64,000 nt of DNA. It comes from Bradyrhizobium sp. CCBAU 51765. Its GTDB lineage: Bacteria > Pseudomonadota > Alphaproteobacteria > Rhizobiales > Xanthobacteraceae. Under the pieces are notes generated by a model. That model made no database searches and was not told where the DNA came from. It was given only the letters and a program-made list of their open reading frames with translations. This document shows, in pieces, positions 50,427 through 58,917 of the stretch (within the stretch, counting starts at the first letter, position 1; every line of letters begins with the position of its first letter). Both the position numbers and the translations under genes were made by a program. The stretch lies in assembly GCF_015291725.1 (NCBI RefSeq), contig NZ_CP030038.1:1105001-1169000 (forward strand), written 5' to 3'.

Positions 50427-51547
50427 AGCCGCAACTCTCTCCGCTCGCGCGCGGGCTGCTCGCCTGCACCGCCGTTCTGCTGGTCGTGGGCGTGGCCGAT
50501 GCCGCGCTCCATGATCTGCTCGCGCAAAATCCGTTCGGCGTGCCGCGACCGGCGCAGGCGGCCGAGCCTGAAGCCGGCGGCGTGATCGGCTGGCTGCTGG
50601 CAAAGCAGTCGGAATTCTATCGGCAGATGTCGGCGACCATCCGGGCCGCGAAGTCGGACGGATCGGCGGTGTGGACGCTGCTTTTCATCTCGTTTGCCTA
50701 TGGCATCTTTCACGCCGCCGGTCCCGGCCACGGCAAGGCGGTGATCGCCTCATACCTGGTCGCCAACCGCGAGACCGCGCGGCGCGGCATTGCGCTGTCC
50801 TTTGCCTCGGCCCTGATGCAGTCGCTGGTGGCGATCCTCATCGTCGGCATTTCGGCCTGGATCCTGAATGCGACCGCAAAGACCATGTGCAAGGCGGAAG
50901 GGGTGATCGAGATCGCGAGCTACGCCCTGATCGCGCTGTTCGGCCTGCGCCTGGTATGGGTCAAGGGCGGCACTTTCATCCGCGCGCTTCAGGCCGCCCA
51001 GCCCGTGCCGGCGATTGCGGGCGTGCCGCACCATCATGATCACGATCATCACCATCATCGTGAGGCCCATGCTCATCATGACCACGATCACGGGCATGAT
51101 CACCACCATGGCCACAGCCACGCTCACCATGACCACGGCCATGGTCACGTCCATGACGAGCATTGCGGTCATTCCCACGGCCCCACCCCCAGCGAGCTCG
51201 CTGGCCCCGGTGGCTGGCGGCGCGGGTTCGCCGCGATCCTGACCGTCGGCATCCGCCCGTGCTCGGGTGCGATCCTGGTCCTGGTGTTCGCACTGGCCCA
51301 GGGCCTGTTCTGGGCTGGCGTCGCCGCAACCTTCCTGATGGGTCTCGGCACCGCGATCACGGTCGCGGCCATCGCGATCGTCGCCGTCTCCGCCAAGGAT
51401 ATCGCCGCCCGCCTCAGCGCCGGGCGCGACGGCGGCGGTGCGCTCTTCATGCGCGGCATCGAATTCGGCGCCGCCGGCCTCGTGCTGCTGTTCGGAGTCG
51501 GGCTGCTGTTCGGCTACATCGCCGCTGAACGGACGACGTGTTTTTGA
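50423..51547 (+). CDS. nickel/cobalt transporter (RcnA/HoxN-like) with His-rich loop
   Basis: A 374-residue membrane protein. The signature FHAAGPGHGKAVIASYL (about residue 100) is that of RcnA-type nickel/cobalt transporters, and GIRPCSGAILVLVFALAQG belongs to the second half. Between them lies a long cytosolic or periplasmic loop with more than 20 His residues, alternating with Asp and Gly. The start is probably TTG 50423, overlapping the DUF1007 stop. Direction of transport (uptake or efflux) is not decided by sequence. Confidence 0.85.
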   Translation: MKPQLSPLARGLLACTAVLLVVGVADAALHDLLAQNPFGVPRPAQAAEPEAGGVIGWLLAKQSEFYRQMSATIRAAKSDGSAVWTLLFISFAYGIFHAAGPGHGKAVIASYLVANRETARRGIALSFASALMQSLVAILIVGISAWILNATAKTMCKAEGVIEIASYALIALFGLRLVWVKGGTFIRALQAAQPVPAIAGVPHHHDHDHHHHREAHAHHDHDHGHDHHHGHSHAHHDHGHGHVHDEHCGHSHGPTPSELAGPGGWRRGFAAILTVGIRPCSGAILVLVFALAQGLFWAGVAATFLMGLGTAITVAAIAIVAVSAKDIAARLSAGRDGGGALFMRGIEFGAAGLVLLFGVGLLFGYIAAERTTCF

Positions 51548-51602
51548 GGACGCGCCTGCGGTTCGCGGCGCTAGCTGGACACGACAGTCGACACCTTGCT
51601 CC

Positions 51603-51688
51603 GTCATTGCGAGCGTAGCGAAGCAATCCAGAGTGTCTCTGCGGCGGCAGTCTGGATTGCTTCGTCGCAAGGGCTCCTCGCAATGACG
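51603..51688. repeat. interspersed palindromic repeat, GTCATTGCGAGC family
   Basis: Begins GTCATTGCGAGCGTAGCGAA and ends CTCCTCGCAATGAC, with inner arms AAGCAATCCAGA / TCTGGATTGCTT. It is a single copy in this window, between the metal transporter and thioesterase genes. Confidence 0.85.
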
Positions 51689-51781
51689 AGGACGGACCAT
51701 CCGGGCCATGGCACCTTTGCGAACTCCCTCCGGTCCGCTATTCACATCATCAAACCAAACAAGAACGTCTCGGGGGATACC

Positions 51782-52219
51782 ATGTCGCGCGAAAATTTCT
51801 GGTTCTTCCACCCATTCCGGGTGCGCTATTCCGAGATCGACGGCCAGGGTGTCGTCTTCAACGCGCATTACCTGACCTATTTCGACACCACCATTACCGA
51901 ATATTTCCGCGCGCTGGGCTATGACCAATATGCGGATGCTCAGGCAAGCGGCATCGATTTTCACGTCGTCAAATCGCTGATCGAGTACAAGGCGCCGGTC
52001 CGCTTCGACTGGGAGCTCGACGTCGGCGCACGCGTGGCGCGGATCGGCAATTCGAGCCTCGTCTTCGAACTCGCCATCTTCCGCAAGAGCGGCGCCGACG
52101 CGCTGGTGACCGGCGAGATCGTCTGGGTCTACACGGACCAAAACACCCATCGTCCGGTCACGATCCCGGCATCGATGCGGGCGCTGATCGGGACGCGCGA
52201 GCGTCATTTGGCGGTGTGA
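51782..52219 (+). CDS. acyl-CoA thioesterase (4HBT / YbgC-like hot-dog fold)
   Basis: A 145-residue hot-dog fold thioesterase: FRVRYSEIDGQGVVFNAHYLTYFD contains the family's Asp/Glu region (about residues 14-36). It ends at HLAV. The start at 51782 follows CGGGGGATACC. Substrate is unknown. Confidence 0.85.
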   Translation: MSRENFWFFHPFRVRYSEIDGQGVVFNAHYLTYFDTTITEYFRALGYDQYADAQASGIDFHVVKSLIEYKAPVRFDWELDVGARVARIGNSSLVFELAIFRKSGADALVTGEIVWVYTDQNTHRPVTIPASMRALIGTRERHLAV

Positions 52220-52226
52220 CGCCGCC

Positions 52227-52625
52227 TCACACCGGCAGGAACCGCTTCAGGGCCGGCATGAAGAAGATCCCGAGGTTGATCGCAAAGCCGATGCTCCAGA
52301 GGATCGAGCGCAGCGTCGGGCGGTTGCCGAGATAGGTCAGCACATAGGCGAGGCGCACGATCAGGAACAGCGCCGCGAGCTCGTCGATCAGGCGCTGCGG
52401 CGAGTCCCGGTATTCGGCAAGCAGCACCGCGAAGGCGAAGAACGGAAAGGTCTCGATGCCGTTCTGGTGCGCCCCGAGTGCGCGCTGCGAGAGGGCGTCC
52501 TCATAGAAGGCGGGATCGCGCGGCCGGGAATTGTCGAAGCGGCGAAACCTGATCCATTTGACCGAGGCGATCGTTGCCAGATACAGCAGCAGCGCTCCGA
52601 ATACGCACCATTCCGCGAGCGTCAT
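52227..52625 (-). CDS. MAPEG family membrane protein
   Basis: A 132-residue integral membrane protein with four hydrophobic segments. QRALGAHQNGIETFPFFAFAVLLAE and RLAYVLTYLGNRPTLRSILWSIGF are MAPEG motifs (eicosanoid/glutathione-associated family). Bacterial members have no settled function. It is convergent with the thioesterase gene and divergent from ferrochelatase. Confidence 0.85.
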   Translation of the reverse strand: MTLAEWCVFGALLLYLATIASVKWIRFRRFDNSRPRDPAFYEDALSQRALGAHQNGIETFPFFAFAVLLAEYRDSPQRLIDELAALFLIVRLAYVLTYLGNRPTLRSILWSIGFAINLGIFFMPALKRFLPV

Positions 52626-52708
52626 CTTGCCTCCCCCCGCTTGGGTGCGACCCTAGCGAACCCCGGCTCATCTTGACAAGTTCGGACCAACGCGCGACCC
52701 ACAGAGCC

Positions 52709-53746
52709 ATGACCAGTGTCGTCCCTATCGAGACCGCGAGACCGGCCACCCAGTCCACCTTGCCGCGTGTTGGCGTGCTCCTGATCAATCTCGGAACGCC
52801 TGACACCGCCGATGCGCCGGGCGTACGGGTCTACCTCAAGGAGTTCCTCAGTGACGCCCGCGTCATCGAGGACCAGGGCCTGATCTGGAAGCTGGTGCTG
52901 AACGGGATCATCCTGCGCAGCCGTCCCCGTACCAAGGCGTTGGACTACCAGAAGATCTGGAACACCGAGCGGAACGAGTCGCCGCTGAAGACGATCACGC
53001 GCTCGCAAAGCGACAAGCTCGCAGCAGCCTTGTCGGACCGCGGCCACGTCGTTGTCGACTGGGCGATGCGCTACGGCAATCCCTCGATCAAGTCGGGCAT
53101 CGACGCGCTGATCGCGAAAGGGTGCGAGCGCATTCTCGCCGTGCCGCTCTATCCGCAATATTCCGCCTCGACCTCGGCGACCGTCTGCGACGAAGTGTTC
53201 CGCGTGCTGGCCCGCTTGCGCAACCAGCCGACGCTGCGGGTGACGCCGCCCTACTATGAAGATGCGGCCTATATCGAGGCGCTCGCGACCTCGATCGAGG
53301 CGCATCTGGCGACGCTGTCCTTCAAACCGGAGCTGATCGTGGCGTCCTTCCACGGCATGCCGAAATCCTATGTCGAGAAGGGCGATCCCTACCAGCAGCA
53401 CTGCATCGCCACGACAGAGGCGCTGCGCCGCCGGCTCGGCATGGACGACACGAAGCTGCTGCTGACCTTCCAGTCGCGCTTCGGCAATGACGAGTGGCTC
53501 CAGCCCTACACCGACAAGACCATGGAGCGGCTCGCCAAGGAAGGCGTGCGCCGCATCGCGGTGGTGACGCCGGGCTTTGCCGCCGACTGCCTGGAGACGC
53601 TGGAGGAGATCGCGCAGGAGAATGCCGAGATCTTCAAGCACAATGGCGGAGAGCAGTTTTCCGCGATCCCGTGTCTCAACGATAGCGTATCAGGCATGGA
53701 CGTGATCCGCACCCTGGTGCTGCGCGAGCTTCAGGGCTGGATCTGA
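52709..53746 (+). CDS. hemH: ferrochelatase
   Basis: A 345-residue ferrochelatase, inserting Fe2+ into protoporphyrin IX to form heme. Motifs: LLINLGTPDT near residue 25, YGNPSIKSGI, LYPQYSASTSA, and the catalytic His in ASFHGMPKSYVEKGDPY; the C-terminal EYDIG-type region reads GFAADCLETLEEI. The start at 52709 (MTSVVPIETA) gives the normal length. It is followed at 10 nt by an unrelated receptor gene. Confidence 0.95.
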   Translation: MTSVVPIETARPATQSTLPRVGVLLINLGTPDTADAPGVRVYLKEFLSDARVIEDQGLIWKLVLNGIILRSRPRTKALDYQKIWNTERNESPLKTITRSQSDKLAAALSDRGHVVVDWAMRYGNPSIKSGIDALIAKGCERILAVPLYPQYSASTSATVCDEVFRVLARLRNQPTLRVTPPYYEDAAYIEALATSIEAHLATLSFKPELIVASFHGMPKSYVEKGDPYQQHCIATTEALRRRLGMDDTKLLLTFQSRFGNDEWLQPYTDKTMERLAKEGVRRIAVVTPGFAADCLETLEEIAQENAEIFKHNGGEQFSAIPCLNDSVSGMDVIRTLVLRELQGWI

Positions 53747-53756
53747 TGGGCGCCCC

Positions 53757-54734
53757 ATGAACCGTCGTGAGTGCCTGGCGCTTCTCGGGATGATCGTGGC
53801 GCTGCCGGCCCCGGTACTGGGGCAGCCGCCGAACGCGGCGCGGCGGCTCGGCGTGCTCTCGGTCACGGCCGCCGATGACGCGATCGGGCGGGCGCGCAGC
53901 ACGATCCTGGTCGAGGCGCTCGCCGGCCAGGGCTGGAAGGAGCGCGACAACCTCAAGATCGATTGGCGCAGCGGCGGCGGCGACCGCGCCCGCATCGCGC
54001 AGCTTGCGGACGAGCTGATCGCGCTCAAGCCCGACATCCTGCTCGCGGTCGGCACGCCCTCGGTGGAGGAGCTGCGCCGGCGTACCACGACGATCCCGAT
54101 CGTGTTCGCCGTCGTCACCGATCCCGTCAGCCAGGGCTTTGTCGAAAATCTCGCGCATCCCGGCGGCAACATCACCGGCTTTACCGATTATGACGGTCCG
54201 CTCGCCGGCAAATGGCTGGAGATGCTGACCCAGGTCAGGCCGCCCGTCCGCCGCGTGCTCGTCGTCTACAATCCCGCCACCGCGCCGTTCGCGCCCCTGA
54301 TGCTGCGCACGATCGAGGACGCCGCACGGACTCTGCACGTGACGGTCGAGCCTGCGCCGGTCCATGACGCCGCCTCGATCGGGGCGCTGGCTTCGCGGAA
54401 GGACGGCGCCATCCTGGTCCTGCCGGACTTCTTCACCATGGCCAACCGCGCGCAACTGCTCTCGGTGATCGCACAGGCGCGCGTGCCCGCGGTATTCTGG
54501 AGCCGGACCTTCGTCGACGAGGGCGGGCTGATGTCCTACAGCACCGACAGCGCCGAGCAGCTCCGGCGCGCGGCGGACTACATCGACCGCATCCTCAGGG
54601 GTGCGCAGGCGGCCGACCTCCCGGTCCAGAACCCCACCAAGTTCGAACTGACGATCAACCTGAAGACGGCCAACGAGCTTGGCATCACGCTTTCTGAAGG
54701 CCTCCTGGCAATCGCGAACGATGTCATCGAATGA
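53757..54734 (+). CDS. orphan ABC transporter substrate-binding protein (ABC_sub_bind family)
   Basis: A 325-residue exported binding protein of the TrpX/ABC_sub_bind type. Signal peptide LALLGMIVALPAPVLGQ; core motifs RRLGVLSVTAADD, VGTPSVEELRRRTTTIPIVFAVVTDPV, LAHPGGNITGFTDYDGPLAGKWLEML. This family is multiplied in Bradyrhizobium-like genomes, usually without adjacent permease genes, as here. It starts 10 nt after hemH and probably shares its message; a link to heme or iron is possible only by position. Confidence 0.85.
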   Translation: MNRRECLALLGMIVALPAPVLGQPPNAARRLGVLSVTAADDAIGRARSTILVEALAGQGWKERDNLKIDWRSGGGDRARIAQLADELIALKPDILLAVGTPSVEELRRRTTTIPIVFAVVTDPVSQGFVENLAHPGGNITGFTDYDGPLAGKWLEMLTQVRPPVRRVLVVYNPATAPFAPLMLRTIEDAARTLHVTVEPAPVHDAASIGALASRKDGAILVLPDFFTMANRAQLLSVIAQARVPAVFWSRTFVDEGGLMSYSTDSAEQLRRAADYIDRILRGAQAADLPVQNPTKFELTINLKTANELGITLSEGLLAIANDVIE

Positions 54735-54812
54735 CGCCGCCCGCTGCGGACGGCATCGCCGGATGTGTTGATATCTGTCGGTGGGTGGTCGCCGCTCGCT
54801 TTCAAGAGCCTG

Positions 54813-54831
54813 TCGCAAATACATATTGCGA
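54813..54831. promoter_or_regulatory. inverted repeat upstream of the SPFH gene
   Basis: TCGCAAATACATATTGCGA has 6-bp perfect arms (TCGCAA / TTGCGA) around an AT-rich centre, 132 nt before the SPFH start. It could be an operator; no regulator can be named. Nothing else is visible in the 228-nt gap. Confidence 0.35.
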
Positions 54832-54962
54832 GCATTCCCTCTCCGCGCCACTTGTGCAGAATCGCGCCCATATCGACGTTACGCGCGACCGCTGAACCGG
54901 TAGGATCGTGATGCCGACCAATGACAGCGCCGGAAAGGGCTTTTTCCCGGCTTGGAGGAGAT

Positions 54963-55958
54963 ATGAGCGGTTTCGACATTTTCGCTATTGTTCTGGTGTT
55001 GCTCGTCATCGTCACGCTGGTGGCCGGCGTGAAGACGGTGCCGCAGGGCTATGACTGGACCATCGAGCGGTTCGGCAAATACACGCAGACGCTGAGCCCC
55101 GGCCTCAATCTGATCGTGCCCTATTTCGATCGCGTCGGGCGCAAGATCAACATGATGGAGCAGGTGATCGACATTCCAGAGCAGGAGGTGATCACCAAGG
55201 ACAACGCCACCGTGACGGTGGACGGCGTCGCCTTCTACCAGGTGTTCGATGCCGCGAAAGCCAGCTACGAGGTTTCCAACCTCAACCAGGGGATCACGGT
55301 CCTCACCATGACCAACATCCGGTCGGTGATGGGCTCGATGGACCTCGACCAGGTGCTGTCGCATCGCGACGAGATCAACGAGCGCCTCTTGCGCGTGGTC
55401 GATGCCGCAGTCTCGCCCTGGGGTCTCAAGGTCAACCGCATCGAGATCAAGGACATCGTGCCGCCGGCCGACCTCGTCGAGGCCATGGGCCGGCAGATGA
55501 AGGCCGAGCGCGTCAAGCGTGCCGACATCCTGGCGGCCGAAGGCCAGCGCCAGTCGGAAATCCTGCGTGCCGAGGGCGCCAAGCAGGGCCAGATCCTCCA
55601 GGCGGAAGGCCGCAAGGAAGCGGCGTTCCGCGACGCCGAGGCACGCGAGCGTTCGGCGGAGGCCGAGGCGAAGGCCACCCAGATGGTCAGCGAAGCGATT
55701 TCCAAGGGCGACGTCGCCGCATTGAACTATTTCATCGCCGACAAATATATCAAGGCATTCGGGCAACTGGCCGACTCGCCGAACCAGAAGGTCATCATGC
55801 TTCCGGTCGAAGCGATGAGCATGCTGGGCTCGCTCGCCGGCATCGGCGAGATCGCCAAGGCCACGTTCGGGGAGGGCGCGGCGACCGCCGCCCGCCGCGG
55901 CGGCTCGGTACCGATGACTGGCAGCACGCCGCCGGCGGCGCCGCCGCGGCAGGGATAG
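54963..55958 (+). CDS. SPFH/band 7 family membrane protein (QmcA-like)
   Basis: A 331-residue protein with an N-terminal membrane helix (IFAIVLVLLVIVTLVAGV), an SPFH domain (VPQGYDWTIERFGKY ... LNLIVPYFDRVG), and a long alanine/glutamate-rich coiled coil (GQRQSEILRAEGAKQGQILQ). Such proteins form large membrane rings or rafts. GGAGGAG lies directly upstream of the ATG at 54963. The NfeD-like gene follows at 54 nt, the usual pairing. Confidence 0.92.
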   Translation: MSGFDIFAIVLVLLVIVTLVAGVKTVPQGYDWTIERFGKYTQTLSPGLNLIVPYFDRVGRKINMMEQVIDIPEQEVITKDNATVTVDGVAFYQVFDAAKASYEVSNLNQGITVLTMTNIRSVMGSMDLDQVLSHRDEINERLLRVVDAAVSPWGLKVNRIEIKDIVPPADLVEAMGRQMKAERVKRADILAAEGQRQSEILRAEGAKQGQILQAEGRKEAAFRDAEARERSAEAEAKATQMVSEAISKGDVAALNYFIADKYIKAFGQLADSPNQKVIMLPVEAMSMLGSLAGIGEIAKATFGEGAATAARRGGSVPMTGSTPPAAPPRQG

Positions 55959-56012
55959 TGACGGCGCATGACCTTCCGATGAGGACTTGCGCCAATTGAT
56001 AGAGGTCGTGTC

Positions 56013-56456
56013 ATGACCGACATGTTCGTCTCGCTCGGAAACTGGAACTGGCTGATTCTCGGCTTTCTCCTGATGGCACTGGAGGTGCTGGCGCCGGGCA
56101 TCTTCCTGTTCTGGCTCGGGCTCGCCGCGCTGCTGGTGGGGTTGATCTCGTTCACCGTTGCCGTGTCCTGGCAGATCCAGCTCGTGATGTTCGCGGTCTT
56201 CGCCGCGGCTGCGGTGCCGGTGTGGCGCCGCATCGCCAGACCGAAGCCCGACACCAGCGCAAGCCCGTTCCTCAACAAGCGCACCGAGGCGCTGCTGGGC
56301 CGCGAGTTCACGCTGGAGAAGCCGATCATCGATGGCTCCGGCACCGTGCGCATCGGCGACACCGTCTGGCGCGTGGCTGGCCCGGATACACCGGCAGGGA
56401 CACGGGTGAAGGTGGTGCAGGTCGACGGCGCGAATCTGACGGTCGCCGCGGCCTAG
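56013..56456 (+). CDS. NfeD family protein
   Basis: A 147-residue NfeD protein with three hydrophobic helices and a C-terminal OB-fold domain (GREFTLEKPIIDGSGTVRIGDTVWRV ... VQVDGANLTV). It lacks the N-terminal serine protease domain of long NfeD proteins. It partners SPFH proteins. Confidence 0.9.
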   Translation: MTDMFVSLGNWNWLILGFLLMALEVLAPGIFLFWLGLAALLVGLISFTVAVSWQIQLVMFAVFAAAAVPVWRRIARPKPDTSASPFLNKRTEALLGREFTLEKPIIDGSGTVRIGDTVWRVAGPDTPAGTRVKVVQVDGANLTVAAA

Positions 56457-56465
56457 CTTCTTTTT

Positions 56466-56609
56466 CCCTCTCCCCTTGTGGGAGAGGGTGGCTCGCCGCA
56501 TAGCGGCGAGACGGGTGAGGGGTTTGTCTCCTCGAACGCTGAGCTGAATTTGAGGACGCATACCCCTCATCCGGCGCTTCGCGCCACCTTCTCCCACAAG
56601 GGGAGAAGG
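56466..56609. repeat. interspersed palindromic repeat, CTCCCCTTGTGGGAG family
   Basis: Second copy of the element at 10197-10337, in inverted orientation. Outer arms CCCTCTCCCCTTGTGGGAG and CTCCCACAAGGGGAGAAGG; inner arms GGGTGAGGGG and CCCCTCATCC. It separates the nfeD and HxlR genes, which converge. Confidence 0.88.
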
Positions 56610-56636
56610 AAGGTCACGCGTGGCAACGACTGCTGC

Positions 56637-56963
56637 TCACACCTTCCACCTTTCTGCGAACCTGTGCAGCGGCATGAAGGTCTCGCACAAGTCTCGCCCG
56701 AGCGGCGTCAGCCCGTAACCTCCACCGTCGCCCAGCTCCACGAATCCCGCTTCCCGCAGCTCGGTCAGGCGCGCCTGCAGCACCGTGGGGGAGGCCTCGT
56801 CGCAGGCGCCGCGCAGGGCGCGCGAGGTGAGGGGTCCATCGCGCAACTCCCACAATATTCGCAAGCTCCAACGCCGGCCGAGCAGGTCCAGCAATGCCAT
56901 GATCGGCCGCCCGGTGCGGGAGCCGCGGGCATTGCGTGTTCTCGATCCGGCTTGTTTCGCCAT
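56637..56963 (-). CDS. HxlR family transcriptional regulator
   Basis: A 108-residue winged-helix regulator of the HxlR type. GRRWSLRILWELRDGPLTSRALRGAC and SPTVLQARLTELREAGFVE are the recognisable helix-turn-helix portions; YGLTPLGRDL is the wing. It starts at ATG 56963 with AAGAGG upstream. It is divergent from the carboxymuconolactone-decarboxylase-like gene, and two matching operators lie between them, so it probably controls both. Confidence 0.87.
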   Translation of the reverse strand: MAKQAGSRTRNARGSRTGRPIMALLDLLGRRWSLRILWELRDGPLTSRALRGACDEASPTVLQARLTELREAGFVELGDGGGYGLTPLGRDLCETFMPLHRFAERWKV

Positions 56964-56981
56964 GGCCGCCTCTTGCGCTTT

Positions 56982-57020
56982 GCTACAAATAATGTAGCGT
57001 ACTGCTATGATAAATGTAGC
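56982..57020. promoter_or_regulatory. pair of HxlR operators, 22 bp apart
   Basis: GCTACAAATAATGTAGC (56982-56998) and GCTATGATAAATGTAGC (57004-57020) are two 17-bp sites with palindromic ends (GCTA...TAGC), starting 22 bp apart, two helical turns. They fill the gap between the divergent HxlR and CMD genes. Confidence 0.68.
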
Positions 57021-57035
57021 ATGGAGAGTGGTCCC

Positions 57036-57593
57036 ATGTCCGAAGCCGCACCGCGCATCGCCCCGCTCGCGCCGCCTTATCCCCCGGAGATCCAGGCGCA
57101 GTTCGACCGCATCATGCGCGGCGCGCCGCCGCTGGTGCTGTTCCGGGTGATGGCGGGTCACAGCCGCGCCTGGGACAAGTTTCGCGCCGGCGGCCTGCTC
57201 GATCCCGGCCCGCTCTCCTTGCGCCAGCGCGAGATCGTCATCGACCGCACCTGCGCACTGAACAGATGCGAATACGAATGGGGCGTGCATGTCGTGATCT
57301 TTGCTGGGCCGGCAAGGCTCACCGACGATGAAGTGCGCGCAACGGTGCAGGGTGACGCCGCATCGCCATGCTGGTCACCGGGCGAGCAGGCGCTGATCGC
57401 AGCCGTCGACGCGCTGCATCACCGCGCGACGTTGAGCGACGAGGAATTCGTCGCACTCTCGGCGCATTACGACGAGGCACAGATCCTGGAGATCATGCTC
57501 CTGTGCGGCTTCTATCGCACCGTGTCGTATCTAGCGAACGGGCTGCGACTGCCCCTGGAGGAGAACGCGGCGCGGTTTCCGGCGCGGCTCTAA
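57036..57593 (+). CDS. carboxymuconolactone decarboxylase (CMD/AhpD-like) family protein
   Basis: A 185-residue CMD-fold protein. The conserved segment is REIVIDRTCALNRCEYEWGVHV, with His in the WGVH motif; the Cys pair is spaced CALNRC rather than the CxxC of AhpD, so peroxidase-reductase activity is doubtful. GGAGAG precedes the ATG at 57036. Regulation by the divergent HxlR protein suggests an inducible detoxification or aromatic-ring function. Confidence 0.85.
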   Translation: MSEAAPRIAPLAPPYPPEIQAQFDRIMRGAPPLVLFRVMAGHSRAWDKFRAGGLLDPGPLSLRQREIVIDRTCALNRCEYEWGVHVVIFAGPARLTDDEVRATVQGDAASPCWSPGEQALIAAVDALHHRATLSDEEFVALSAHYDEAQILEIMLLCGFYRTVSYLANGLRLPLEENAARFPARL

Positions 57594-57622
57594 CCGCCGT
57601 CATTGCGAGCCACACTCTCGCT

Positions 57623-57700
57623 GTTATTCCGGGGCGCGCGAAGCGTGAACCCGGAATCTCGAGATTCCGGGTTCGATGCTTTGCATCGTCCCGGAATGAC
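57623..57700. repeat. interspersed palindromic repeat, GTCATTCCGGGGCG family
   Basis: Starts GTTATTCCGGGGCGCGCGAA and ends CGTCCCGGAATGAC, with inner arms CCCGGAATCTCGAGATTCCGGG that are perfectly palindromic. Between the CMD and kdsD genes, which converge. Confidence 0.86.
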
Positions 57701-57719
57701 TCTGTGGAGAGTGCGTGCC

Positions 57720-58727
57720 CTACGCCACCCCCGCGCGCAGCAGGTCGTGCAGATGCACGATGCCGACCACCTTGCCCGCTTCCGTCACCAGCAGCGTCGT
57801 GATCTTGCGGGTGTTCAGCACCTCGATCATTTCGGTCGCGAGCATCGAGGGCGGCACGGATTTGGGCTGCTTCGTCATGATCTCGTCGACCGTCACCGTC
57901 AAAAGATCGGGCCGCATGTGGCGGCGCAGATCGCCGTCGGTGATGATGCCCACGGCCTCGCCCGCGGCGTTGACGATGCAGACGCAGCCGAGCCCCTTGG
58001 CCGACATCTCGACCACCGCCTCCGACATCTTGGTGCCTTCAGGCTTGACCGGAATCTCCGCGCCGGTGCGCATGTAGTCGCGAACGAATTTCAGCATCGC
58101 GCCCAGCTTGCCGCCGGGGTGGAAATGCGCGAATTCCAGCGCGGTGAAGCCGCGGCCTTCGAGCAGCGCGATCGCGAGGGCGTCGCCGATCGCGGCCTGC
58201 ATCAGGGTCGAGGTGGTCGGCGCCAGATTGTGCGGGCAGGCCTCGCGGGCCTTCGGCAGCTCGATGACGAGGTCGGCGGCCTGGCCGAGCGAGGATGCGG
58301 CGTTCGACGTCACCGCGATCATGGGAATCGCAAAGCGCGCCGAATAGTTCACGAGGTTCTTCATCTCCGGCTGCTCGCCGGACCAGGACAGCGCCATGAT
58401 GACGTCGTCGGTGGTGATCATGCCGAGGTCGCCATGGCCGGCTTCGGCGGCGTGCACGAAGAAGGCGGGTGTGCCGGTCGAGGCCAGCGTCGCCGCGATC
58501 TTGCGGCCCATGTGTCCGGACTTGCCGAGCCCGGTCACGATGACGCGGCCCTTGGCGTTGCGGATCAGGTCGACGGCCTTCGCGAAGGTCGCGCCCAGTG
58601 GGCCGCGCAGGGCTGCGGCGAGCGCGTTGATGCCGCCGCTCTCGGTCTCCAGCGTGCGGAGCGCGGATTCGACGCTTGTAGGGATGGGGCCGGATGATGC
58701 GGTCATCAGCGGTTTCGAGCTCGGCAT
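57720..58727 (-). CDS. kdsD: arabinose-5-phosphate isomerase (KdsD/KpsF family)
   Basis: A 335-residue enzyme converting ribulose 5-phosphate to arabinose 5-phosphate for Kdo, a lipopolysaccharide core sugar. The N-terminal SIS domain shows GKSGHMGRKIAATLASTG and TTSTLMQAAIGDALA; two CBS domains follow (about residues 205-330). Lone gene transcribed leftward; the divergent neighbour is an outer-membrane protein, so both serve the cell envelope. Confidence 0.92.
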   Translation of the reverse strand: MPSSKPLMTASSGPIPTSVESALRTLETESGGINALAAALRGPLGATFAKAVDLIRNAKGRVIVTGLGKSGHMGRKIAATLASTGTPAFFVHAAEAGHGDLGMITTDDVIMALSWSGEQPEMKNLVNYSARFAIPMIAVTSNAASSLGQAADLVIELPKAREACPHNLAPTTSTLMQAAIGDALAIALLEGRGFTALEFAHFHPGGKLGAMLKFVRDYMRTGAEIPVKPEGTKMSEAVVEMSAKGLGCVCIVNAAGEAVGIITDGDLRRHMRPDLLTVTVDEIMTKQPKSVPPSMLATEMIEVLNTRKITTLLVTEAGKVVGIVHLHDLLRAGVA

Positions 58728-58819
58728 GGTCTGGTCCAGGGAGGGGGGCGTTCGCCCGTTGGCGCCTGCTTAGCACGCCCCGACCAGCGAGGCGACGAGC
58801 GCCCCGACACCCTCAACGG

Positions 58820-58856
58820 GTCATTAACCATAATTGTTTTAACTCCATTAAGGATG
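58820..58856 (+). promoter_or_regulatory. AT-rich promoter region of the outer-membrane protein gene
   Basis: A short AT-rich block with three TTAA-type words (CATTAACCATAATTG, TTTTAACTCC, ATTAAGG) in an otherwise GC-rich region, about 60-100 nt before the GTG start. It may bind a regulator or form the promoter; spacing does not match a standard CtrA site. Confidence 0.35.
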
Positions 58857-58917
58857 GTTCCTGCCGGCCGGCCGGGGCGATCGTGGAAGTATTTGATTTC
58901 GTTGAGGTTGTTCCATC

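Noticed and set aside
51010..51180. Repetitive CATGACCACG-like DNA resembling a short tandem repeat
   Set aside because: It encodes the His/Asp-rich loop of the nickel/cobalt transporter; the repetition follows from the amino-acid composition.
58820..58850. A CtrA box upstream of the outer-membrane protein gene
   Set aside because: TTAA words are present but spaced 11 and 5 nt apart instead of the 7 nt of TTAA-N7-TTAA.
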